DNA of 64,000 bases from Pseudopyrenochaeta lycopersici (Eukaryota > Ascomycota > Dothideomycetes > Pleosporales > Pseudopyrenochaetaceae): positions 744,001-808,000 of the forward strand of contig NHZP01000020.1 in the NCBI GenBank assembly GCA_003313425.1. The letters run 5' to 3'. Within the stretch, counting starts at the first letter, position 1. Each line of letters opens with the position of its first letter. The position numbers and the translations under genes were made by a program. Shown piece by piece: positions 24,572 through 34,142 of this stretch. The notes beneath the pieces were generated by a model. It saw only the letters and a list, made by a program, of their open reading frames with translations, was not told where the DNA came from and made no database searches.

Positions 24572-24704
24572 TTATCTGTTAGCCAACACGGTTAGCTCCT
24601 CACGTGCTCTGTTATATAAGCATCCACAGGGTATATAGTTCCCTTGTGTCTCATTTGATAGGAATAAACCTAGTTCCTCCTGCCTGCTGCCCGCCAACAT
24701 TATC
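24572..24704 (-). mobile_element. Solo copia LTR with TTATC target duplication
   Basis: Bases 24577-24699 (123 bp) are the reverse complement of the LTRs of the full copia element at 51242-56633, with one mismatch that I can see (A for C near 24665). It begins TGTTAGCCAACACGG and ends CCCGCCAACA. The flanking 5 bp are TTATC at 24572-24576 and TTATC at 24700-24704, a perfect target-site duplication. This is the remnant of a full insertion removed by LTR-LTR recombination. Unlike neighbouring repeats it is not RIP-mutated. Confidence 0.95.
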
Positions 24705-25781
24705 ACAACCTAGAAGTTGGTGGCGAATAAATCCTAGATGCAGGTTAGTGTCAGTGTTTGTACCCCATCTCACTCGGACCAGAAATTGAATCGAGATTAA
24801 AAAAAAATTCTGCTTTAGCTGTTTGTCTAAAGATTCCGAACGCAAAGGGGAGCATTGTAAGTGACCACATGCGTAGTATTGAGAACATCGAAGCCTACTA
24901 ACTTAAAATACACTACCACTAACCGCAGCCTATGAAACACACCAAATAATCTACTAAGATTTGAAAAATGCTTTAATAATTTGGAATTTTGGCGCGAGGG
25001 CACTTGCGGAAAGATCATGGATACGTGAGATGGTTTCATGCCCAAGCAATTTCAATTTGGTACGTCAGAGAGGTAGACTGTACTCTTTATGTCCATATAG
25101 CCTTAAAATAGATGAATACAGGCAATATAAATTCCAAGTGTTCGATAAATACAACGTCGGATCAACCTTGACTGGATGCCAACAGCATGGTGATTATGGA
25201 TCACTTCCTTCAAACGTGTAATTTCCCAACCAATGAAGTTTGTCTGCTTACCTATTTTCTTCTGCTCTTTTTCATTTCGAATTCGAAAAAATCAGGAATG
25301 TGAGGCTAGAATCGCGAATGCGTGCAGAAGCTAGAACACTTTTTATGTTGTGACCGAGGTCTTTTAGTGGAGTCTTTAACAAGGCAAAGCACACGTATGC
25401 TGCTTGAAATACAGCTGGCAAGGGACCATTGAACGAAAATTGAGAGAGTCAGCAAGCATAAGTGTGAACAACTAACGGAAAGAGTGAATGCAGAGTGCCA
25501 TGGTTCAAACTGCATCAAGACTTGTTTGGACGTGAGAGAAACCGGCCCAGTCAAGCTTGGCCGAGCCATCACTGTGCAAGCTTCAGTTTTCTGTAGCCTA
25601 TGCTGCATTCTGCCATGATGTAAAGTGAAAATGGAACAACGCACCCTGCGCTCCCTAGATCCCTTATGCGATGCCATAATCCGTGCCATCTTCTCACTGC
25701 CCTCCGATATGTGTATCCTTGCTGCGGCCTATTACCATGCTAACAACTGATTGTATCCCATCAATGATGACCGGGTTGCAT
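24705..25781. other. Intergenic region, no supported gene
   Basis: About 1.1 kb of normal composition between the solo LTR and the 3' end of the SMP-C2 gene. Open frames at 24961-25221 (+) and 25306-25689 (-) are not protein-like. Confidence 0.45.
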
Positions 25782-27411
25782 TTATTTAGCCAACTGAATT
25801 CCGTGCACAGAGATGCTTGCTCTGACCAAGGCGCCAGAGCCAACATCAAAATTGTCTTCCTTGACCATACTGGGAGCATCAAGTACATCCTGGAAAGACA
25901 CATCAATACTTCCAGATGTGTCGGTCTTGTTCATCAGCGAGATTGTGAAGCTTCCCATCTCGGCAGGATTGGAGACCATGTCTGGAGTCAAAGGAATTCG
26001 GAATGCCTGATCGAAAGATGGGTTGAAGATGTCCACTCCTGGGCTATAAGTTTTGACTGCGGTCTGGAAACTTTTATCGCCCCATGTCACCTTGATACTG
26101 GGGTTCAGCTGATCCCGCTGGCCTGAGAGACCGAGAGCGCTGGCTACTAGAATGGTAACAAGCCCGCAGATCTGATTCTTTCCCTGATCTTCACTCTTCT
26201 CTGCGGTTAAAAAGTATGCATCCGCGACGAAGTGGTAAAATTTTGCATGGAGTGTCAGCTTGGCTTCGGTGGGGTCGCCTTTGTGGGTGAGACTCAGCTC
26301 CTGTGAACCGCCATTCATCAGGACTTCCTTGATCGTGGTATAGCCGAGGCCAATATCGTCATCGCCAGCCAGGTCATCGTCCTGGATGTCCAGAGCAATG
26401 GCTTGCTCGTAATCTGTCACCAAAAAGTCATGAGTTTCGTTCCATTCCGGATTGTGGTCGTTTTTCTGGACCGACGTGCGCCATTCCTCTTCAGCACCAA
26501 TGTTAACCTTCACATAACAGTCAGGCACATCTTTGACAAGTTTTGCCAGTAGCCTGGAAGCACCACTCTTTTTTGGAGCGGTTATTCCTGTTGCTTTCTC
26601 GACTGTTAGACGTAGAACGCCATGGTGATGTTGGTAGGTTTTGAAATAATCGTTGTTGGCATCTAGTTTGACAAGGAACCGATTAGGAAGGACAGCCATG
26701 CCCGATATGATGCTGAGAATGGTGTTTCGCACTGTCTTCTCAATCAAGAAGCAGTCAGCAATATTAGCAGCATCGGTGAAGTCTAACTTCAGGCTTGGTG
26801 GGTTGATGAAGGCAACTTGGGCCGCCCCAATCTTTGTTTCTCGTTAGTGATTAATGCTTCGCGGCATAATAATTAGACGAAAAAGGGCTCATACCAGAGG
26901 AATGATATTTGTCAAGGGACAGAGTAAGATAGTGAGTCTACCTTTCAGCTGGACTTTTTCGATGCCCTATAAATTGGTTGTGCTTTGATCAGACGCCACT
27001 CCAATCCAGGATATTATCGAGGGGAATAGATTTACAATCTTAGGAATGTGATTCCCTTCCAGCTCGATGTCACATACGCCTTCCCAATCCAAATTCATAT
27101 CGAGCTTGATGCCCTCACCAGGCGACTTGTGAACGTCCACATGTGAGAAGCGCATGGGGACATGTCCCAGGTCAAGCTTGATGAAATGCAGACTAGATAG
27201 AGGACCTGGAAGTGTTGAGGCTAGGATCGGCTCGACGACATCTTTTGCGATTTTGGCGCCAGCCACGCATATATTAGGCCACAATTGCTCAACGATGTCA
27301 TTGAGGAACCCTGTTGTGTTGGTTTAGCTAAGGCCAAATCTTAAAATGTGAAACCCTACCTGCTGGTTCGGTGCCTCCAGAGGCAGTCAGGGTATCGATG
27401 AGTGATGACAT
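25782..27411 (-). CDS. SMP-C2 domain protein, tricalbin/E-Syt-like
   Basis: I reconstruct four exons: 27411-27360, 27310-27036, 26966-26895 and 26831-25782. All introns are GT...AG (50, 69 and 63 nt) and phases agree; 482 residues. Residues about 20-200 form an SMP lipid-binding domain (FLNDIVEQLWPNI, IKLDLGHVPMRF, NLDWEGVCDIELEG, GAAQVAFINPPSLKLDFT). A C2 domain follows (about 210-335: GVLRLTVEKATGI, KNDHNPEWNETHDF, DIQDDDLAGDDDIG) with the clustered Asp residues of a Ca2+-binding C2. A second, degenerate C2-like region (NPSIKVTWGDKSFQT) fills the C-terminus. SMP-C2 proteins move lipids at ER-plasma membrane contacts. Canonical tricalbins have an N-terminal membrane hairpin; none is visible here, so this may be a soluble paralogue. 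Confidence 0.85.
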
Positions 27412-28860
27412 GTTGGATGGGCTATTGGCCTACCTGAGCGTAAAGTTTGGGGAGATCAAGCTTGAGAAGGTGGGTGAAGGCAGTACCCAGTTTTCATGCT
27501 CACAAGCTCCGCTTACCCCTGCTGGGCTTGGCTGCATAAGCGGGTTGACGTCACCTGTTGTACTGCGGAGACAATCCACCAGGGACAGCCAGAATTACAC
27601 GTTATCGCTTGCTAACGTATCGATTCATGTATTAATAGTGCTACTACCGCTCTGCACATAATGATTGGCTTTCTCGTTAGACATAGCGGAAGGTAGTGGC
27701 GAAAGGAAACCACGCTGAACACCTTGTTTTCAAAAACACAACAGCGCCTAGATTCTTTGCTAGCTATATTGCGAGTATCACATACGATCTAGACTCCGAG
27801 ATAACTTGCCTAGCTATTTTCTTTCACAATGAATATATGGCTTTCCTGCTGATTTAGTACACCTGAACTTATTTTGAGTAATGTAGCGGTACGAAGGTGC
27901 GTAAAGAAGTAGTTGATAACCTCGACATTTTCTTTGATGTGTACCAGTAGTTAAGACCCAGATTAGAATGCAGGCCAGGAACTGGGGAATCCTTTACACT
28001 GGAGGTTGAGCAGGAAATCAAGCAAGCCAAAAGCAAGCTATGGAGCGATATCTGGAGTAGAATATCTAGCAAGGTCTCGAGCACAGTTTTAAAGAATAGA
28101 TGGCGTACAAAGGCGAACGAGAGGTACAGCCGAGCGACGGATGGTCTGAAACGCAATAGATTCTCATGTAAACTTTGGGCCCACATGTGGCAATCTACTA
28201 ACTGTTTCAGGCCTAAGTTTCTGCTAGCGTTTCCCGAATGTGATTGATTGATTCGCTCGCTCCGCGCTCCGCGCTCCGCAATTTTTAGTTGCCTAGCGCA
28301 TTGTCTCCGCACTGGGCTCAGTTCAATTGCTCACTAAACCTGTTGCTAGACAATGTATACCACGGAGGCTCATCCTTACCTTACCTGGTAGAATTGCTAG
28401 CGATTATTTTATTACAACTCATATGAGTTAGATAGGTAAAGAAAGCTAATCTTTATATACATCATGCCATGGCCCCATCCATCGGAGCGGCTGGAACGAT
28501 AGCACATTTTCGGGCATCAAAAACGGAACTAATGCAGCTCTTCGGTGCTTTCCCATGAACACGTGTGTCGGCTTTCCTAGATCGGATCTTGGCGAGAAAA
28601 TCCACGTTGTAGGGCGGTCAGTACCTGACTGATCGTCGGGGAACCTGCGCGACAGTTTGTGCGTATACGTTTTTAGCATGTTAAGTAATATTTCCGTGAG
28701 CTCAAAGGTGGCTGCCAAAATGCAGCAATATTTCTAGAGACCTGATTGTGATTTAGACTGCAGAGAACAATACCCGTCTGTTTGATAATGCATCTTGACT
28801 GTACAGTTTAAGGAAATTGAACACTAGTCGAGAAGAAAACGCTACGAGCAGCAGAGTGTA
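27412..28860. other. Intergenic region, no supported gene
   Basis: About 1.45 kb between the SMP-C2 start codon and the foldback element. It holds the promoter of the SMP-C2 gene. A short tandem repeat of CTCCGCG (three units) lies at about 28259-28278. No protein-like frame is visible. Confidence 0.45.
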
Positions 28861-29561
28861 CCGTGGTTTACCCCGTTGTGCACAGGACGGCGTTATGCAC
28901 GCATTTCCTCACCAAAATTCTACAAAACTACCTACTTTTAAAGCTTAATATCTTTTTAACAGGCACTTTAAATTTAAAACTTCTAATATATTTTTTATAG
29001 ATATTATATAGGAGATTAATATTATATCTTTAGAATTTTAAATTTACTAAGATATACTTTTTTCTAAATTTTTCTCTAAAAATAGTAATTAGCTATAAAA
29101 TTTTCTAATAAGCTAAAAGTTTTAAAACTTAATAGTATTTTCTAATTTTAAATAAAAAATTAAAAAAAGCTAGTAATTCTTTAGTTATAGCTAAATATGT
29201 ATTTTTACACTTTCTTAAAATACACTTTCTAGAATAACTTAAGAACTAGATAATTTTTAAGAAATCTAATTTAAGATTTTATTATTATATAAAAGTCTAA
29301 AACTTTTAGCTTATTAGAAATCTTTATAGCTAATTACTATTTTAAGAGAAAAATTTAGAAAAAAGTATATCTAAGTAAATTTAAAAATCTAAAGATATAA
29401 TATGAATTTCCTATATAATATATATAAAAAATATATTAGAAGTCTTTTATTTAAAGTGCCTGTTAAAAAGATATTAAGCTTTAAAAGTAGGTAGTTTTGT
29501 GGAATTTTAGTGAGGAAATGCGTGCATAACGCCGTCCTGTGCATAACGGGGTAAACCACGG
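28861..29561. mobile_element. 701-bp foldback/MITE element with TA duplication
   Basis: Left arm from 28861 (CCGTGGTTTACCCCGTTGTG) matches, in inverted orientation, the right end at 29561 (GGGGTAAACCACGG). The similarity extends about 280-300 bp inward on each side, leaving an A+T-rich centre. TA sits directly outside both ends (28859-28860 and 29562-29563). The arms diverge mainly at C/T and G/A positions. No transposase is encoded. The TA duplication suggests mobilisation by a Tc1/mariner or pogo transposase. Confidence 0.88.
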
Positions 29562-30983
29562 TATGGGAGGCTGTGACCAGGGCTTCATGGAGCCAAATGA
29601 GACCCTCGCAAGAACACTAAATTTCGAGAGTATCACTTCAGGAATATGGAGAACGCGCGTAATTAGCTAAATCTTACCTATAACTCCGTAACTGGTCAGA
29701 AAAATGTTAGGCTAATTTCATTTGTCCCTGAATCAATGGGGTTGGAGTTGATTTGCACTATACCCCATTGTAGTATTGGCGCGGATGTGGAGATACTGTG
29801 TGAAATTAGAGCCGTTGAAAGGAGGAGCTACAGCGCTCGTAGGTATGATAGTTTATAAGATCAACGTCTTCGGATTTAACTCTGGCAACGTGTCATACGC
29901 TGCTCTCACCAGACGCTTTATTAAGTCACCGAACGTGATATCGTCGCCGCTCTACATGCGCTTCAGATGGTAGTTTGGTTTCCTTAGGCATGAGAGTGGA
30001 AAACAATAGATCTTATTGACGAGGCCTCTGTTCAAGAAACGACTGATGACCAAGCTTGACCTGTGAAAGTTTTTATTGGTAGGAGGTCTATCGTCAGTAA
30101 GATGTAGTAAAGGCCCGACGTGAAAGATTCAAGGAGGCAGTTGTGAGGGAAACTGACCCAATTACTTAGACTCACCTATGAATCTATGATGAGGTCTTCT
30201 CGCACACCTGTAGACAATTATACCCTTTAGTCATCACAATGATTGTATTGTATTTGGCTGGCTACGCGATCCCTACTGGACACTTCCTGCGCTCCTTCAA
30301 ACGAAATATGACCGCCATAGTCGGCATAATCATATTGAGTTCGTGTTCACTAATGGATGATCGCTTTGCTTATTGTGCAGTAGCGCATAGCATGTTGGTG
30401 TTGTGGTCGCTCGCGAATTTCCCCGAAAGCCCGAACATAGTAGTAAGATCATGCCTGGGAATCGTTCAACCGAGAAATGTAAAGATAAAGGATTTCACGC
30501 CAAATAAAATTTAGCCTGGGGATCGGGGTTGTAATGCTCCGCACAATCTGCCGTGAGCGAGGTTTTAGGAGCCCTGACCGCTGGTATACAATAATCACGT
30601 GAATGTTTCGGAAATGTCTGCGCACGTTGCATCATAAACGTCAAATGGTTGGTTTTTGGCCTATTGATGACTGAATATGCGCCCCAGCGACTGGCCGAGA
30701 CACTAAAAGAACACAAAATGTTTTTTGTAGCATCTGTGATTGCGGAGTACCGTTCACAAAGTTCGAAGGATTGAAGTACGACTGAAGGATTTAGGCGTCC
30801 TACAGCCATTGTTCCGCTGCCCGAACATGCTAGAATGGTCCTTCGAGAGAGCTTGAGACGTAATAACTGAGTATAAACACTCGTATGTCTTGCCAAAGCC
30901 AGCATCATTCACAACCTGACCCACCGCAGTCCATTTATTTGTACGTCCGTCTCACCACACTCGAGAAACAATCTACTATAAAG
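29562..30983. other. Intergenic region upstream of the Cys-rich peptide gene
   Basis: About 1.4 kb of normal composition. No conserved protein is visible. A TATAAA at about 30872 lies some 110 bp before the ATG at 30984 and could be the core promoter. Confidence 0.4.
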
Positions 30984-31142
30984 ATGCAGTTCAAACACAC
31001 CGTCCTCTTTACTATTCTTGCTGGCTTTGCCTTTGCTGCTCCGTCGGCCGATCTCGATAAGCGCCAATTCGATTGTGGGGCCTGCAGAAACGGGCGCCAG
31101 TGCTGCGTTAATGGAGTACAAGAGATTTGCTACAACTGCTAA
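30984..31142 (+). CDS. 52-residue secreted Cys-rich peptide, effector candidate
   Basis: Single exon, 52 residues. A signal peptide (MQFKHTVLFTILAGFAFA, then APSADLDKR) is followed by a Lys-Arg Kex2-type processing site, which would release a mature peptide of about 25 residues with six cysteines spaced C-x2-C-x5-CC-x7-C-x2-C. Six cysteines in so short a chain imply three disulfides. The frame is open upstream to about 30885, but the ATG at 30984 starts exactly at the signal peptide. Tiny secreted Cys-rich proteins of this type in ascomycetes include effectors, antimicrobial peptides and pheromone-like peptides; I recognise no named family. It is flanked by transposon remnants on both sides. 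Confidence 0.75.
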   Translation: MQFKHTVLFTILAGFAFAAPSADLDKRQFDCGACRNGRQCCVNGVQEICYNC

Positions 31143-31728
31143 AGTTTTCCTAATGATTTATCGGGGGCATAGACTTGTATGTCCTAGTGGTAGTGTTAGA
31201 ATGTGAAAGCACGCTTCGACTGACATTTTTCAATTAGGAAGTCCCATCGTGTAACACAAAATGCAAAATGGGAAAAGGCCACCGATATAGACATGTTTCT
31301 GAGTAGAGTGCAGTATTTTGAGGCATTGAAGAAGTAGACACTCGTGGATATGAATATATTTCTGATGTCCAGCATTTTCCGGCTTATAAGCATTGTGCAA
31401 TTTGCCATAAAAAACTAAATGCACTCCAGGGCTGTGACATACTTGCATGGAGGTATATGAATATGTTGATTAACATACCCATGCTGACCGCAAGATTTTG
31501 GAATAATGATCTTCGATTTGAGTATGATCGACCTCGAGAGATGCTTAGCGACGACGCGCCACAGGTCTGGATGGAGGTGCAGATGGTGTCTGAGGCGAAG
31601 GAACATCACTAGCCAAGTTCTCAAGATTTATTCAGAATGAAAGCTGTGGTACATATTCTCAATCCTATTCCTCAAAGGCTTCAATGAGAGACGTCTTGCT
31701 AATAATGTGACTTCTGAAATAATCATAT
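31143..31728. other. Intergenic region, no supported gene
   Basis: About 590 bases containing the 3' region of the Cys-rich peptide gene. Nothing else is recognisable. Confidence 0.45.
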
Positions 31729-32230
31729 TTACTCCAGGCTTTCGATCAGTCTCTGAATGGCTTGGTCTTCCGTAACAAGCTGTCCAGCAATCTGAAGCAG
31801 AATGGTCCTCGCTGAACCTTTCAAGAACCAACAACCGCAACAATCGGCCCGCTTGACCAAGAATGCCACCCAATGAGCCAAAACCACAAGCGCGGCGGGG
31901 CTGCCACTTGACACCATTTGGTGAAAATGATTTGGCACATTGGCTAAACACGTTGCCATGTCTCGAAATGCTTTGCTTGCCTCATTTGAAGCAAAGCTAG
32001 TTGCGCAACAGTCCACCAACGTCGCAATAGCTGACAGCATCACCAAGACGTCACGGATGTTGTCAGGTTTTCCCAATGCCTCTGTCATACGCGAAGGGAG
32101 TCTATTCATACGACTGAGTACTACCGACAGCTTGTTTTTATTAATCGTCGTCTTGATAATCTTCGCTGCGACTGCGAAAACTGCGTGTGATGTATCGCCT
32201 GGTCGGCGCTGGCATGAGACAAATTATCAG
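31729..32230 (-). pseudogene. C-terminal fragment of a fungal Zn2Cys6-type regulator
   Basis: The minus-strand frame from about 32230 to 31729 ends in a segment typical of the C-terminus of fungal Zn2Cys6 transcription factors: LVVLAHWVAFLVKRADCCGC followed by WFLKG and a Leu-rich end (LIESLE). The N-terminal two thirds, including the Zn2Cys6 DNA-binding domain, are absent. Just upstream of the fragment begins an A+T-rich Tc1/mariner remnant (about 32265 onward), so the gene was probably cut by a transposon insertion or rearrangement. The family assignment rests on pattern recognition of the C-terminus only. Confidence 0.55.
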
Positions 32231-32264
32231 CAACATGGAAACCTCAAATAGTGGTCATGATGGA

Positions 32265-32995
32265 TAGTACCTTTACTTTTTTATATTAAAATTACGCTCT
32301 ATTATAACTAGAGGACTTCTTCTAGTATACTTGCGTTTATCTAACTATATTAAGCCTTATACTATTTATGTAACCTTTTTACTATAGCTATAAGTTTGTA
32401 GTATTATTACCTTCTATTTCTTACCTAGTTTTTAAAAAACCTACTCTTAGTTTTGCCCTAAGCCCTTCTAAACTAGGCACTTATCTAAGAAACTTAACTG
32501 TGCGCTAATACTATAGGAATTAAGAGTACTCCTTACAGAACTTAAGGCGCCTTAATGCACGCGAGTAATTAAGCTTAGGACGTTTTTTATAAGGTTAATT
32601 AGTGAGGCCTTGTCTTTTAAGGAATTGTGCTAATATGTTATTACTAGGTAGCTTTAAAGAGGTTACTATCTAGATTTATAACTACTACTACTTTAGCTAG
32701 CTCTTTATACTTAATTTTTAGCTGCGCGCGTGCTTTGTAATAGATAATCTTCTTTTAATAAAGGGATAGTATAGGCGGTTAACTGCTGCGAGGTTTATCT
32801 ACAGTTGTACCTGTTTGTTAATATTTTTTCCTTAGGTCGCGTATAGCGCTTTTGCTTTAGTAATACGCGTTAGTAACTTAAGTAACTATAGAACTACTAT
32901 ACAGCATCCTAATAATTTAATCCTGCTGCTAGATAGTTAAATTAGGACCTCTACGCACATTTTAGTCTATTTCTTGTAAAATTTAGCGTTGTAGT
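32265..32995 (-). mobile_element. RIP-mutated Tc1/mariner fragment
   Basis: A sharply A+T-shifted block with TAA/TAG-riddled frames. On the minus strand one frame retains a Tc1/mariner transposase-like segment: LRRLKFCKEYS (normally RRLKWAKEY) and GLGAKLRVGFLK before the end of the block. The catalytic C-terminal half is missing and I could not find terminal inverted repeats, so this is a truncated copy. Confidence 0.55.
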
Positions 32996-33002
32996 GGCAT
33001 AG

Positions 33003-33985
33003 TTATGATACATGAAAGTTGAGAAGGAGATGTTGTGAGGGAACGCGTCGCGCTTGTGCAACGGAAACTTTTGCGGGGTCACTGTAGGTCTCCACTCGGA
33101 AGTCATTGTTCATTGTATCTTTCCATCCGACGAAAAATCGCGAAGACCAATCAACCGATCGATAGTAGTGGACACGTTTCATGATTAAGTCGCTGCGAAC
33201 GCGGCCAAACGGCACGCGGCTGTAGCTAGTAAACCACACATGTGCTATCGCTGCGTAAGGCTCGAGGAATGATGTTCGACTGCCAATACTGCGGAGCTGG
33301 GTGAGTAAACCCGGCATTAGGAAGCGTAAGACTCGTCGAATGAAATGATGGAAATATGCCAATGTCTCTAAATTGAAGTCGATTGGAGAAGATTTGGAGG
33401 TTTTCTCAGGTGGTGGTGGTGCCGGAATATGTAATGATGGTAGCGAAGTTGTTGGTTCCTCATCATGCATCTGCTCATCAAGCTCTTCGTCGCTATATCC
33501 TTTGTGTTCAAGTCCATCCTCATCGGCACCAGTGGGGGCCTATGGTGGCGATTCAGTCAAGGCCGCCCCAGCGGAGAGGGCGACCTCGAAATTGGAAAAA
33601 TGTCTTAAGATGGGCGGGCCTTGTGAAAGAAGAGAAATAGGAATATTCGTTGAGTTTATGGACCTCAATTTGGTGGCTTCTGGTCCTCTCAGAACTGGCA
33701 TATAAAGTCTCACAACCAACCATTGTACAACAAAAGCCAGAGATGATTGGTAGGGGGCACTCTGGAGAAGGTAGGGGGATGTGATGAGGCTCAAACAAGT
33801 TGAGTTGAGCGATGGAAGCCAGTAAGAGTTGTCGTTCATTCCGATAGATCTTGTGTCGGAGCAAGTGGCTCTTCAGCGCGCTCTTCTGGATGGCATACTG
33901 GCACTCTCGACAGATTCGAACATGGTGCCTCTCATCATACTCGAGCAAATCGCGCAGACCGAGCGTTATCGGTGGTATAGTTCTT
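33003..33985 (-). pseudogene. Decayed OrsD-like C2H2 zinc-finger gene
   Basis: The 5' part (about 33985 to 33553) encodes LLEYDERHHVRICRECQYAI, SHLLRHKIYRNERQLLL and CCTMVGCETLYASSERTRSH. These are the two C2H2-like fingers of the OrsD-like family (named after the Aspergillus orsellinic acid cluster protein) common in ascomycetes. A TGA follows GGLD near 33553. The sequence resumes in another frame (EDGLEHKGYSDEELDEQ, then DFNLETLAYFHHF), and beyond it the family-typical SLTLP...YWQ segment is readable only in a different frame. No in-frame ATG precedes the finger region. The gene therefore has at least two frame disruptions and no start. It is not A+T-shifted, so it decayed by indels rather than by RIP. 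Confidence 0.75.
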
Positions 33986-34077
33986 CAACGCGATGATCAT
34001 CAAGTTATGTAATTTTTGGATTTTCATTGTTCGCCGTTTACTTGGGTGGACCAACTACCTAATATGTCAGACAATTT

Positions 34078-34095
34078 GGGGGGGGGGGGGGGGGG
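34078..34095. repeat. Poly(G) run of 18
   Basis: Eighteen consecutive G residues about 45 bp before the pogo-type element. It could be a genuine homopolymer or an assembly-sensitive tract; its length is unreliable. Confidence 0.85.
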
Positions 34096-34142
34096 TGCAC
34101 TATCAGGCGGGCGCTAAACTCGTTTGGTCGGGGAATGGCATA

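Noticed and set aside
27869..28312. Minus-strand 147-codon open frame
   Set aside because: No start-site context, motif or composition suggesting a real protein; it spans a small tandem repeat.
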